Origin: Ziziphus jujuba
Taxonomy: Eukaryota > Streptophyta > Magnoliopsida > Rosales > Rhamnaceae
Direction of reading: 5' to 3'
Assembly (NCBI RefSeq): GCF_031755915.1
Contig: NC_083383.1
Coordinates: forward strand, 22,061,001-22,125,000
Length of the DNA: 64,000 nt
Position numbers and translations under genes: made by a program. Below, in pieces: positions 33,601 to 47,345 of this stretch. The notes beneath the pieces were generated by a model that made no database searches, had not been told where the DNA came from, and saw nothing but the letters and a program-made list of their open reading frames with translations. How positions within the stretch are numbered: position 1 is the first letter of the stretch; every line of letters begins with the position of its first letter.

Positions 33601-34180
33601 AGGAGTGGCATGGTGGCTACTTCACACGGTGGAAAACATATGCCAAGACCAGCTGCTCCCACCAAACAGTCCCTGGACATGTCCTGGCGACCGTGTCTTC
33701 TTCGACGCATCAGTCATCTGGGGTCTCGTCGGACCTCAACGGATCTTCGGCAACCTTGGAAACTACCCGGCACTCAACTGGTTCTTCCTCGGCGGAGCTA
33801 TTGGACCCTTTTTGATTTGGCTCCTGCACAAGGCTTTTCCCAATCAGCATTGGATCCCACTTATCAACCTTCCAGTACTTCTGGGATCGACGGCTGCGAT
33901 GCCGCCTGCAACTTCGGTGAACTTCAACTGCTGGATCATTATGGGAACAATCTTCAACTTCTTCATTTTTAGGTACCGAAAGAGGTGGTGGCAGAGGTAC
34001 AATTATGTGCTTTCGGCTGCTTTGGATGCTGGTTTGGCGTTCATGGGGGTGCTTCTGTATTTCTCACTGACAATGGAGAATAGAAGCTTGGAATGGTGGG
34101 GTGCGGATGGTGAGCATTGCCCATTGGCTAAATGTCCCACAGCCAAAGGCATTGTTGTTGATGGCTGTCCTGTGAATTAA
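27002..34180 (+). CDS. OPT: Oligopeptide transporter, OPT family (OPT4-like), six exons
   Basis: Exons 27002-27511, 27621-27718, 29595-30158, 30715-30967, 31354-31536 and 33566-34180 sum to 2223 nt: 740 residues plus stop, the usual plant OPT length. The protein is a polytopic, plasma-membrane, proton-coupled carrier family moving small peptides, glutathione-type compounds or metal chelates; the substrate cannot be told from sequence. An acidic soluble N-terminus (1-44) precedes the first membrane segment ([14 protein letters not shown]). Family motifs are intact: [10 protein letters not shown] at residues 113-122 and KIPPR at 526-530; the C-terminus ends with [15 protein letters not shown]. 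The ATG at 27002 is in good context (CAACAATGG). It resembles Arabidopsis OPT4 most by recall. Intron 4 (30968-31353) uses a GC donor. The upstream paralogue at 21389 is dead, so this copy alone carries the function here. Confidence 0.95.
27993..28030. repeat. AT microsatellite in OPT intron 2
   Basis: About eighteen AT units in the long second intron (27719-29594) of the intact OPT gene. Confidence 0.9.
28910..29012. repeat. 48-bp tandem duplication in OPT intron 2
   Basis: The block containing GGAGTAGAGCTGTTTTTACT occurs at 28929 and again 48 bp downstream, with one base difference in the T-run before it. The two copies are otherwise the same. Confidence 0.85.
30197..30582. repeat. MITE-like element in OPT intron 3
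   Basis: About 386 bp with imperfect terminal inverted repeats: the left end TTTCAATTTGGTACCCTTTA pairs with the right end, whose complement reads TTACAATTTAGTACTTTCTA, and both continue AGTTTGG. The flanks carry TTAA-type bases. No coding. It sits between exons 3 and 4 without touching splice sites. Confidence 0.65.
30968..30969 (+). other. Non-canonical GC splice donor of OPT intron 4
   Basis: The reading frame of exon 4 must end at CAG (30965-30967), since exon 5 at 31354 continues the conserved ATTNQTPGLN. The next bases are GCAATT, with no GT that keeps the frame and the conserved protein. The paralogous site in the pseudogene is a normal GTAAAT at 22983. This is a GC-AG intron. Confidence 0.85.
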
Positions 34181-34943
34181 TGGTGAAAACTTGCCAGGTT
34201 GAATTTGGTAAATAAAGTTTATTTAGCATTTTCAATTCTGAAATGTTTCTTACATTGGAAATTTAAAAGGAAAAAAAAAAAAAAAAGAGCTTTTTTTGGC
34301 ATTATCATGGCTATTGCAACTTTTTTTAACTTGCACATAAAGTGAATGTAAGAACTGTGTTCTTGAATAGTAATTGAAGCGAGGATGTTTCTATGGTGCA
34401 ATCTACTAGATTTTTTTTTTTTTTTTTTTTTTTTTGGTTGACAAATGCAATCCACTAGTCGACAAGTAATTGATTAGGAAGTCTATTTTTTAAGGCAATT
34501 CTATATACGTGTTTATGGACCAAAAACTTATAGGCAATTGTTATTGAAAATATATTTGATTGTATTAGTGGTTCACTTCTTACAAGTTATAATTTTGAAA
34601 ATGAACAATGATTTAATATTGTAATAAAGCTTCAAAACTGAGAACTCTTCTATTTAATAGACCCCATTTAAATTACTATCTGTTGATTCGTTATTTGTAT
34701 TCTGTGGCATGTGCAAGGCTACTTGTATTTAATAACAAAAATATCTAAAACTTGACAAGATTTGTTATTCTTTAATGGATTTAAAGGGAAATGTGATATG
34801 GATAGATGCATACATGTAGTGATCTATGAACTAGTTGCATGCTCATAGTTTTATATGTTAATAATATATTACTTCATAGTTTTATATGTTAATAATATAT
34901 TACCTTAATCAAATAATACTGAAGCAACATATATATATATATA
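34181..34943. other. 3' flank of the OPT gene
   Basis: Probable 3' untranslated region followed by low-complexity DNA: an A-run (34270-34286), a run of T (34411-34435), and a duplicated CATAGTTTTATATGTTAATAATATATTAC (about 34846 and 34876). No gene seen. Confidence 0.5.
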
Positions 34944-35093
34944 TAGAGATGCTCTAGTGAGGATGTGAAATTTTAGATATTGTAAGAACATACATCCCGC
35001 AACATATTACAGGATAAATTTACTTTTACAACATATTGTAAAATGTACATTCTCATAATGTCCTCAACTTTATATCCTTACTGGAACCAGACT
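34944..35093. repeat. Small MITE-like inverted repeat
   Basis: A roughly 150-bp near-palindrome. The left arm (GTGAGGATGTGAAATTTT, then TTGTAAGAACATACAT) is mirrored by the right arm (ATGTACATTCTCATAATGTC, then TATATCCTTACTGGAACC), and the centre has TACAACATATTGTA. Elements of this layout are common in plant genomes. It is followed by a duplicated ACATATAATACTTACATATAA-like stretch (35096-35175). Confidence 0.65.
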
Positions 35094-35621
35094 GTAAATA
35101 TATAATACTTACATATAACAGATCTTTGAAAGGATATGTTGGAAGGGTACATATAATACTTACATATAATGCACATTGATGTCGCATTTTTTGTGTGTAT
35201 GTTGGAAGGGTACTTGAGTAATTCTGGATTCAAGCATTAGCAAACCACTAAGAAATTCGACGGTTAGAACTTCCCTTTAAAAAAGAGTATTGCTATTTAC
35301 ACAACCAGAATTGCTTTTCCCAGTGTAATTTATTTTCAAAATTACAAATAAGTCCTTTGAATATGTTTTTTTTTTTTTTTCAATTTTATTTTTTAAGGTT
35401 TTATGTTGGCTTCTTCTTCACCGCGTCGCCAACAAATTCCTGCCTAATCTGGGCATGATACCTTCAAAAACTTGACCTATTTCCTTTAATGGGTCTCTCG
35501 CATAATAGTTCTTCAACGCTTCCCAACTTTAGTTTCTTGATTTGTCGAACAATTGGATTTGGCGACATGCCTGACGATGTAGCATTAATTTTTGCCTTCT
35601 CTTCCACTAAAAATCCCAATA

Positions 35622-35810
35622 TCAAAGGTAGTTTTTTTCTCGTTGAATCACATAAGAAAGATATATACAAAATTCTTGTACAGATAACATGTCATTCTTC
35701 CTTGTCAACCTGAACAAATGATGATAATCGGGATCCAAATATTCCATGGTACCATGAGCTTCTATCCAAACAAGCCCAAATGACGTAGACGAAGTTTCCC
35801 GAAATACCAA
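35622..35810 (-). pseudogene. Receptor-like kinase fragment (activation segment region)
   Basis: The minus-strand frame contains SFGL, then GTMEYLDPDYHHLFRLTRKND. This matches the plant receptor-like kinase pattern DFGL...GTxGYLDPEYxxxxxLTxKSD, that is the activation loop and subdomain VIII. The DFG aspartate is replaced by serine, GYLDPE has become EYLDPD, and the following VYSFGV block is lost to a frameshift. No other kinase block (glycine loop, catalytic HRD) was found nearby. It is a short broken remnant, perhaps of a larger pseudogene extending to about 35440. Confidence 0.6.
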
Positions 35811-36809
35811 AAGCCTTAAAAGCCCAAAATTCCCAACCGTTTCTCATATCTTTCTTATCCATCATTCATTCTAGAGCTTTTAGTTTTTGAAACTTGCTCT
35901 GTGCCAATGGATTTTTTTTTTTTTAAATATAATAACACAAAATAACTTAAATTTTTTAAAATATAATAACAAAAATAAGAGGAGCTTTTAGAGACAAGTG
36001 CAGTGGAAAAAGAAATTTCAACCGTGCAAATAGCAGCACTCAAGAAGAAGCTCAATTTTGGCCCATTAGGAGAAAATGAAGCTCAGTGGTGAAACTCAGC
36101 CGATTGTTTGAGTTGGGCCCATGTCAACTTACCAGTCAAGTCATTCAGCTGACTGACTTTGACCAAGAATTTGTTCAATGTCTGACAGTTTCGGCTTCAC
36201 GAATCATAATTTCTACACCTGCCTGTACTTCGATCCAATACTGTCATCTCATTCACCAAAATAATTAAATAAAATTTTATATTGTCGTCTTCTTGAGACA
36301 GTTAAATGGTAATGACCAATGATAATCTCCAGATTTTGAGTTAGAGATATACTAAAAAAAAATTTCTCTAAACAATAAATTATGATTATGAGTTAATTAA
36401 GCTAAAACTGATTCCTTTTTATCTTAGCTAATCAGATGGAATCTTCGAGAGAATACCAAGCATAAAATCCCAAACATAAAAAGGTGCCCATTCACCTATT
36501 GAGGAAGAAAAGTAGTAATATAACTTAATATCGATTAGTTTCCAATAGGCCTATATATATAATATACTATTATATATAATTAGAAGTTTAGCACAAGCTC
36601 TCGGGCATATACATATATATATATATATACACTATGCCTGTGTATATAAATATTCACAATTAATATACAATTTATATTGCGTATATATATATATATATAT
36701 ATATCATCAAAGAACATGGACATGAACAAAAAACCCAGTTCAATTTCCAGAGAAAATCATGTTCAAAAGGGGCTCCATATAAACCAACCTCATCAGTAAA
36801 ATATGTTGT
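35811..36809. other. Spacer without genes
   Basis: AT-rich DNA with short TA microsatellites (36552-36580, 36612-36640, 36680-36704). Frames here have no family signature. The end nearest 36809 is likely the 3' untranslated region of the minus-strand gene at 36810. Confidence 0.5.
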
Positions 36810-37106
36810 TTACTTATCTTCAAGTGATTTTGATAGTGGGGCAGGGGCAGCATATCTAGCAGAGAACCCACGTTGAGTATATTCTTCATCGTCTTCGTCG
36901 AAGCCCTCATCGAAATTCTGAGCATAGCTCAAAGGGTCATACTTAAAACCCCCAACAGCTTTAAGCCTACTTATTCTTTGCTTCGTGCTGCTACAACGCG
37001 ATCTTGTTCTTCTTGATCTTGACCATGGAAGCTTCAACTTTAAGCATCCCCAGCACCATAGCAACCCTTCGTTATCGGTGTTTCTAGGAGATGGCATTCC
37101 CTCCAT
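36810..37106 (-). CDS. Small plant-specific protein with FKYDPLSYAQNFDEG motif
   Basis: A single exon of 98 codons from the ATG at 37106. It starts MEGMPSPRNTDNEG, has a Trp/Cys-rich stretch (LLWCWGCLKLKLPWS, residues ~15-29), a strongly basic middle (SRSRRTRSR), then the conserved GGFKYDPLSYAQNFDEGFDED and a C-terminal FSARYAAP. This (F/R)xYDPxSYAxNFD(D/E)G block followed by an FSxR(Y/F)A ending defines a family of small plant proteins often described as stress-induced or uncharacterised; no biochemical role is established that I know of. No signal peptide or membrane span is evident; the basic patch could bind acidic surfaces or act as a targeting signal (inference). Gene intact and length usual for the family. 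Confidence 0.85.
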   Translation of the reverse strand: MEGMPSPRNTDNEGLLWCWGCLKLKLPWSRSRRTRSRCSSTKQRISRLKAVGGFKYDPLSYAQNFDEGFDEDDEEYTQRGFSARYAAPAPLSKSLEDK

Positions 37107-37514
37107 GACTACTTTTTGTGAGCTTTATTAATTTTATTTTATTTTTTTCAAATGGAAATTGAATTTTTTTTCTTTTCTGCTTGTAAAAAGGAGATACAGT
37201 TGATTATTCTCCTCAAAAAAGTTTGGTCTGATCTCTTTGTTTAGGATTTTGAGTGTATGGCACAGATTGGAGAATGAATTCATTTGGAATATGGTCCTTT
37301 TGTTTGTTTTCTAGGAAAGAAAGTGATGTGTTTGGAAAATAAATGAAATGCAGAAGGAATATATGGAATTTTATGGGGATGAGGAATTGTTTGTCGTTTA
37401 GGTTCATTTGAAGTAGTTTTTGCTAGGGAGGAATGAATGCGTGTAATACGGTTTTAATGTACTAGTGTTTGCCTGTTAGCGTTACCGAATATTCATATGA
37501 TTGAAGAGAATAAA
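37107..37514. other. Upstream region of the small gene
   Basis: About 400 bp without a convincing frame. Being 5' of the minus-strand gene at 37106 it should hold its promoter and leader. The minus frame at 37213-37407 has no recognisable domain. Confidence 0.45.
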
Positions 37515-38745
37515 CTATTAATTTATTAGTAGGTTTAAAAATTTAAAAATATTTTTAATATATTTCTGAAATTTTTATTTTTTCAACATATGAAAAGAAA
37601 ATTTAATTTATAAATAAAAATTAATATAATTTTCATAATATTCATAAAAAAAATTTATATTTTTTTATAATTTTTATGAAAATTTTCATCTATATCAATT
37701 TTTTTACAATTTGATTAAAAAATTGTAATTTTTATGAAAAGTTCAAAAATTTTCCGCAGAAATTTTAAAACATCTAATAAATTATGTTATAAAAAAAAAT
37801 TTAAAATTATAAACATTATTAATGTTTAGTATAATTTTTTACCAAATTTACCTTATCAATAAGTTTTTTTTTTAACCTTTTAATTACCTTTTAAAAATTA
37901 ATCAAATATACTTTATTAATAAGGTTTTTTTTTTAACCTTTTAATTGCCTTCCAAAATTAAAAAAATAAATAATAAATTTAATTACCAACCCTTTATTAC
38001 TTTTTAAATAATAAGTTTAACATTTATATGAATATTATATAGTAGATGAAAATTAAAACACATTTGAAAATTAAAAAATATGTAGAGAATAAATTATTTG
38101 TGAACTCAACTATCAGAAAATAATAGCTATACATAGAATCAACCAATATCATACAACAACTATCATCAAGAACAGTCACAATTAATATAAAATCATATAA
38201 TTAACATATTAATAATTACATACAAATTATTAAAGAGATATATTTTAATTTTTATTTCTCACATTTCATATTTCAAAATGAGAATAAAGAAGAAACAAAT
38301 AAAGAAGAAACAAATTCAACTATTCAAAAAATCTACGTGGTATTAATATAACATTTATAAAATATAATATAATTATAACAATTATTTGATATCTCTTAAT
38401 TAATAAATAATTTTATCAACTATGTAATTTTTTGTATATTTTTATCAATAATAATATATTTATAACTATTAACACTTACTATAAATTAAATGATTGACAA
38501 AAATATAATATCCATTAAATATTTTTACAATTTTTATAATCATTTTAATAATTTATTGATTAAATAAGTTAATTTTAAAATTTCAATAAAAAATTTTACT
38601 TTTTAAAATAAATTTTCATCAATTTCTATCATTTTTATGAATTTTTATCGATATTTAATATTTTTTTATATTTTTATGTATATTTTTTATTTTTTGAATC
38701 TACTATATTTTTATCGATACCAAAATTTTAATCTTTTATATAAAC
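37515..38745 (+). repeat. AT-rich dispersed repeat, copy 2
   Basis: Same landmarks and order as 19988-21225, including an AATGTTTAGTATAATTTTTT block, a duplicated TTTAACCTTTTAATT block, ACATATTAATAATTACATA, TTTCATATTTCAAAATGAGAA and an end with TTATTTTTTGAATCTAC. It is strongly diverged, so old. No coding. Confidence 0.7.
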
Positions 38746-39629
38746 AAGTAAAAAGAATTGGAAATACTTCAGAATTGGAAATATTCCCAATATATGTATA
38801 TATATATATATTTACATTTAAACCTTTTGACAATTATACAATTTGCAATTTACCCTCAAATTACATATAGAAAGTTTTATATTATCTCTTAAAATTAGTG
38901 TTTTTTTATTTTATAATTTTAGTCCAATTACATGTGTTTAGAGGGATGATTTTGATCAAATTAATCATGATGAATTCCCGTAACTCTACTAGAAAAATTA
39001 TGTTATTCTATTTATTTCATTTTTGAGAGGTGTGTTTATTTTGCCAAATTCTTTATACAAAATTACATGACTAAACTGATGTGATAAGAAAAGATTAACT
39101 CATAGGACAACTGACACTTTTCAAAAAAATAAAAATAAAATAACATTGCAAAATAAACTGCCAAAAAAGTATAAAGTTGCACGGTCATAAAAAATGTTAT
39201 AATAGGACTTTTTTGTCCCGAAAGAAAAATGCTAGCACATTTACTTGAAAACTATAGAGATGAATAAAATTTTTATTATGTTTTAATGCATGTTAAGTTA
39301 AGAGATGGAATTTTTTTTGCGCAAAGGCCTAATTAAACCTCGGATGGGAGATTAACACCCATTCATCACCTCCCAGGATGTCGAGGGGGACATGAATAAA
39401 CATTGTTTGCTCATACAGTACTCAAAAATTTTCCTCCCAATAATTGTTGGTTTGATCTCTTTAAAAAAAAAAAATTTGTAGGTTTTAAAAATAAACCAAA
39501 AGAATGCACAAAAAAGAATAAAATAATTTCAATATCATGTTTCATGTGGACAAAATTATAGAATTACGGGTCATCTAAATAATCTTTTCATTATGGAAAA
39601 ATTAATTTCATATAAAAGGGTGGGCAGAT
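38746..39629. other. AT-rich spacer without genes
   Basis: No coding or RNA gene seen. A short TA microsatellite lies near 38793-38811. Confidence 0.5.
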
Positions 39630-40360
39630 TTGATTTTTTGTAATTTTTTTATTATCATTTTAATCTTTGTTTCTTCAGCTTTTTTCCAGATTTTTTTATT
39701 TTTAAAATCTTTGTATCTTTTCCTTTTCTTTTTTTTTTTTCCCCAACGGTATCACTTTTTTTTTTTTTCCTTTTTTGTTTTCTTTCATTTTTTTAAAATT
39801 TTTCTTTGTCATGGTCTTTTTTTTTTTCTTTTTCTTTTTTTTTATCTTCCTTTTCCTTTGTTTCTTTCTTTCTTTTTTTTTTTTTTAAGTCAACGTTTCT
39901 TATTTTTAATCTTTGTTTTTTTTCCTTCTTTTTTAATCTTTGTTTATTTTTTTATTGCATTTCAATTTTTTTATGTATATATTTCCATTTCTTTTTTTCT
40001 GCTTTTTTTAATTTTATTTTCCTTTTCCTTTGTTTCTATCTTTCTTTTTTTTTTTTTCTTTTTTTTTTGAGTCATCGTTTTTATTTTCAATCTTTGTTTT
40101 TTTTCTTCTTTTTTAATCTTTGTTTATTTTTTTATTGCATTTCAATTTTTTTTATCTACAAATTTCCATTTCTTTCTTTTTCTGCTCCTTTTTTTTATTT
40201 TGTCTTCCTTTTCCTTTGTTTCTTTCTTTCTTTTTTTTTTTTTCTTTAAGTCATCGTTTTTATTTTCAATCTTTGTTTTTTTTCTTCTTTTTAATCTTTT
40301 TTTTTTTAAATTGCATTTCAATTTTTTTCTCTATATATTTCCATTTCTTTCTTTCTTTTA
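39630..40360 (+). repeat. T-rich minisatellite, unit about 180 bp
   Basis: A polypyrimidine-rich stretch in which a block AAGTCAWCGTTT, TTTTCAATCTTTGTTTT, TTGCATTTCAATTTTTTT, ATTTCCATTTCTTT and CTTCCTTTTCCTTTGTTTCT repeats. The GTCAWCG marker falls at 39889, 40071 and 40250 (spacing 182 and 179 bp), with a partial earlier copy. The long frames in all three phases (rich in F, S, L) come from this bias and are not genes. Confidence 0.85.
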
Positions 40361-40609
40361 TATATTTATTAGATAAACATTTTTTACAAGAATAATTAGA
40401 TGAAGAATTTATATTTTTTTATATATTAAAATATCTAATTTAAATCATTTTATTTCATTCAAAAATCAATTTAATAATATATATATATATATATATCCAA
40501 AAAAATAACTCATGTTCAATTAACACCAAACACAAAATTAAATTATTCTTATTTTACACAATCCAAATTCCAACTCTAATTCCAATCCTTGTCTACTCCA
40601 ATCGCACAT

Positions 40610-41160
40610 GACAAACACGATGTAAATAGACTAGACCTTAAATCGTGTTTGTATCGTATTGTATCGTGTTCATATGGAATTTAGTTAATCCAAATATAAT
40701 TCGTTAAGTTTTTATGTGAAAATAGATAAGCCAAACTCATTCGATAAATTATCGTATAACCTGTTATCCGATCCGTTAACTCATTAAGAATAAATATAAA
40801 TTTAAATTTGATTTAGCTTTCAAATAATAAAATAATATTTTTTTATAAAAAAAAAAAACTTATAAAGATTCTTGTTTGTTTTTAAATTTTTTAAAAATTA
40901 AACTAAAGAAGAACAAATTAATACATATTTAACAATAAATTAAGTAATTTTAATATTATAATATTTGTATGGTTACAAAAATATTCCTTTTTAATAGGTC
41001 TAATAGATTTATCCTGTATTGTCGTATTTCATCTGTTAACACCTGTTAATTTATTGGGACTTATTAGGTTACACTAATACAAATCCGATATGATATCATC
41101 AACCTAAATTCATAAATTATCATATGGGTTCACATCGTATTATTGTGTCGTATGGTCTAA
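40610..41160 (+). repeat. Dispersed AT-rich repeat (MITE-like), copy 2
   Basis: Relative of 26090-26530 in the same orientation, with an additional start and end rich in CGTATTGTATCGTG and TCGTATTATTGTGTCGT. Those ends are partly complementary to each other, as expected of an element with terminal inverted repeats. No coding. Confidence 0.6.
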
Positions 41161-44858
<3,698 letters not shown>

Positions 44859-46721
44859 TTACATCCTGACTGCCACCTGTTCTGCAGAACTTTTCTTCAC
44901 AAGCCCTCTAGTGCACAGCTCATTTAATAACTCCAAGGCTTCTGTCGCTAGGCCTTCGTAAGCTATGCCTTCAATGAGAATGGTATATGTAGCTTCTGTA
45001 GGTTTACATCCTTTGGATATCATATATGCCAGAAAATCAATTGCACGAACAGTTTGCCTAGCCTTACAAAGTCCCAACATTATAGAATTGAAGGTGATAG
45101 CATTGGGCTTGATACCCAATCTTTCCAAGTCATGGAAAAACTTAATTGCTTTATCAACCTTTCCTTCTCTACTAAGTCCTCCCACAAGTGAAGAATACGT
45201 GATGATATCAGGCTTGAGACCCTTTCCCTGCATCTCATCCAAAAGTTCAATCGCACGTTCTGTTTTGCCCCCTTTTGAAAGACCATCTATCACTGTATTG
45301 TAGGTGATTAAAACAGGAGAGCAACCCTTGGTGCTCAGCTGATTTAGTATCTCCACCGCAACATCAACCTTCCCATCTTTGCATAACGCTGTGAGCAACG
45401 TATTGTAAGTCACAATGTCAGGATAACAGCCCCTAGACACCATTATATCCAAATACTTAATTGCCCTGTCCATCTTCTTCTCTTTGCAAAAACCATGAAG
45501 CACCGGATTGTAACTCAAGGAATTTGGAGTACAACCATGCCTAGGCATCTTCTCCAAAATGTCAAGTGCTCGACCCAATAAACCCTTTCTGCACAAAAAG
45601 TTTATCAAGATATTAAAAGTAACAACACTAGGAGAACAACCTTTCCGAACCATCTCAGCTAACAGCCTTTCAGCATCCATCCACCTCCCAGTGCTACACA
45701 TGCTACGCAAAATAATATTATGGGTAATTACATTAGGTTGGCAACCATATGATGGCATGTTATGTAAGAATTTGATTGCTTCATCCAACCTTCCTTCCTT
45801 GCAAATCCCATTGATAAGAACATTATATGTGACCACATCAGGTTTGCATCCTTTATTCCTCATCTCATCTAAGAGTTTCATTGCCTGCCCAACACCACTT
45901 TCCTTACAAGTTGCTTCAATCAATATGGTATATGTAATCACATCTGGATAGCACTCCCTCTGCAACTGCCAATCAAGAACTTCCATGGCTTGCTTCAATT
46001 TCCCACTATCACACAGACTGCGCAAAATTGTATTATAAGTAACAACATCAGGAGCAACACTCATTCGATCCAGCAACTGTAAAGCATTATCAATCTCCCC
46101 AGACTTGCAATAGCCACTGATCAGAACATTATATGTTATAACATCAGGAACAGCACCGGATTCTTCTAAAATGTTCATAACCCGGGTGGCCTTCCGAGTC
46201 TTTCCAGTCTTACAAAACCCGCGAATTAAACTAGTACAAGCTATAATATCAGGAATATCACCCTGGTAAACCATGCTCTCGAGAAACTTAAACCCTTCAT
46301 CTAATTCCCCATTTCTCACCAATCGCCGAAGCTGATTATTACTCTCAAATTCCTCAAAACCCTGTGAAGAATGCATACGATTCGAAGAGAAACTTGTACC
46401 GTTCAGATGATCATGAGAACTTTTCTCAAAATGTTGAAATTTACCATTGGAACTAAAGGTTTCAAACTTAGAAACAGCAAGAACTGGCTTTCGCCTAAGC
46501 TTCCAAGAATCTTCATGTATTCTAAACTGAGTGGTGTCAGACAGAAGAAGAACCCGAGCATTGCAGCCCAAGGAGAGCACTGAATAATTAATTTCCACAC
46601 TACTAACCTTATCACTAAGCCTAGCTCCAATTCTACCACACTTTCTTCTACTCCCCCAACAAGGTTTATGAAATGAGTAAAACCCGTCAGGGGTTTGCTT
46701 TGTAGGAACCACAAAATCCAT
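44859..46721 (-). CDS. P-class pentatricopeptide repeat protein (At1g09900-like)
   Basis: One intronless frame of 620 codons. I start at the ATG at 46721 (MDFVVPTKQTPDGF) because the two codons before it begin with GTG, not a usual plant start. Residues ~1-130 form a variable N-terminus, possibly an organelle transit peptide (not provable here). From about residue 135 to the end there are some fourteen 35-residue PPR motifs of the form PDVVTYNxLIxGxCKxGxxxxAxxLLDEM. No E or DYW extension, so a P-class protein: binding single-stranded organellar RNA is the family role (stability, processing or translation). Sequence, including LRSLCDSGKLKQAMEVLD and the KKSSAEQVA end, closely recalls Arabidopsis At1g09900. 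All repeats appear intact. Confidence 0.95.
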   Translation of the reverse strand: MDFVVPTKQTPDGFYSFHKPCWGSRRKCGRIGARLSDKVSSVEINYSVLSLGCNARVLLLSDTTQFRIHEDSWKLRRKPVLAVSKFETFSSNGKFQHFEKSSHDHLNGTSFSSNRMHSSQGFEEFESNNQLRRLVRNGELDEGFKFLESMVYQGDIPDIIACTSLIRGFCKTGKTRKATRVMNILEESGAVPDVITYNVLISGYCKSGEIDNALQLLDRMSVAPDVVTYNTILRSLCDSGKLKQAMEVLDWQLQRECYPDVITYTILIEATCKESGVGQAMKLLDEMRNKGCKPDVVTYNVLINGICKEGRLDEAIKFLHNMPSYGCQPNVITHNIILRSMCSTGRWMDAERLLAEMVRKGCSPSVVTFNILINFLCRKGLLGRALDILEKMPRHGCTPNSLSYNPVLHGFCKEKKMDRAIKYLDIMVSRGCYPDIVTYNTLLTALCKDGKVDVAVEILNQLSTKGCSPVLITYNTVIDGLSKGGKTERAIELLDEMQGKGLKPDIITYSSLVGGLSREGKVDKAIKFFHDLERLGIKPNAITFNSIMLGLCKARQTVRAIDFLAYMISKGCKPTEATYTILIEGIAYEGLATEALELLNELCTRGLVKKSSAEQVAVRM

Positions 46722-47345
46722 GATCACTCCTACTCGTGCATAAATACCAAAACCAATGCTTAAAAATCCATGATTAAAGGAAAACTGACCAAAGAAGAAA
46801 GGAGGTTCCTTTCAGAGTTTGTCTACTGTGGGGTTTAGATAAGAAAGAGAAAGCTTACCCATGAGTGTTTTCCTTTTGGTAGCTTAGAAGATGTAAGAAA
46901 AGAGCAACCGGGGAAAAACAAGAAAGTTGGTCTGTCAGTGAAACGCAGCAATCCACGATCAGACTCTGGCTTATCCCATTGAGCTTCTGTTTTTCACTTG
47001 TGCATAAATACCATAAATAATACTAATATATATATATATATATAATATTCAGGAACAAAGGAAAAACTTACTGAGATTTTCCAGAGCTTCTGTAATGGAA
47101 TGAATGAATGAAAAAGAGAAAAAGAACGTCTTAACCAGAAGCTGTTTTCCTTTCGAAGTAGTGAAATGAAAATAACAAAAATAATAAAAGCATCGATTTT
47201 GAAGATGAGGTAGTGGGAGGGGCGTTTTGCTTATCCGCTCTCCGTCTTCTTATGGGTTTCTGCAAGATTTGTTAGCGCGGGGTTGAGGGAGGGTATTGGA
47301 GGAGGAGGTTTGGAAGTGAAACTTGATTGCTAATGAGGCCTCATA
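46722..47345 (-). promoter_or_regulatory. 5' leader and promoter region of the PPR gene
   Basis: Upstream of the PPR start on the minus strand. A possible leader intron has a donor CATGG/GTAAGC at about 46859 and an acceptor TTTGGTCAG at about 46788. A TA microsatellite lies at 47025-47043, and the region 47205-47300 is less AT-rich than its surroundings, as plant proximal promoters often are. No TATA box or transcription start could be fixed. Confidence 0.4.

Noticed and set aside
33529..33972. 147-codon frame over the start of OPT exon 6
   Set aside because: Wrong phase; the conserved protein is read from 33566 in the frame ending at 34180.
39630..40395. Long frames (up to 147 codons) rich in Phe, Ser and Leu that resemble membrane proteins
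   Set aside because: Artefacts of a pyrimidine-rich tandem repeat; open in all three phases.
44965..46583. Antisense frames opposite the PPR gene
   Set aside because: Mirror frames of a repetitive coding sequence without own homology.
46722..46727. GTG at 46727 as PPR start
   Set aside because: Plant nuclear genes normally start with ATG; the ATG at 46721 is two codons downstream and matches the expected N-terminus.
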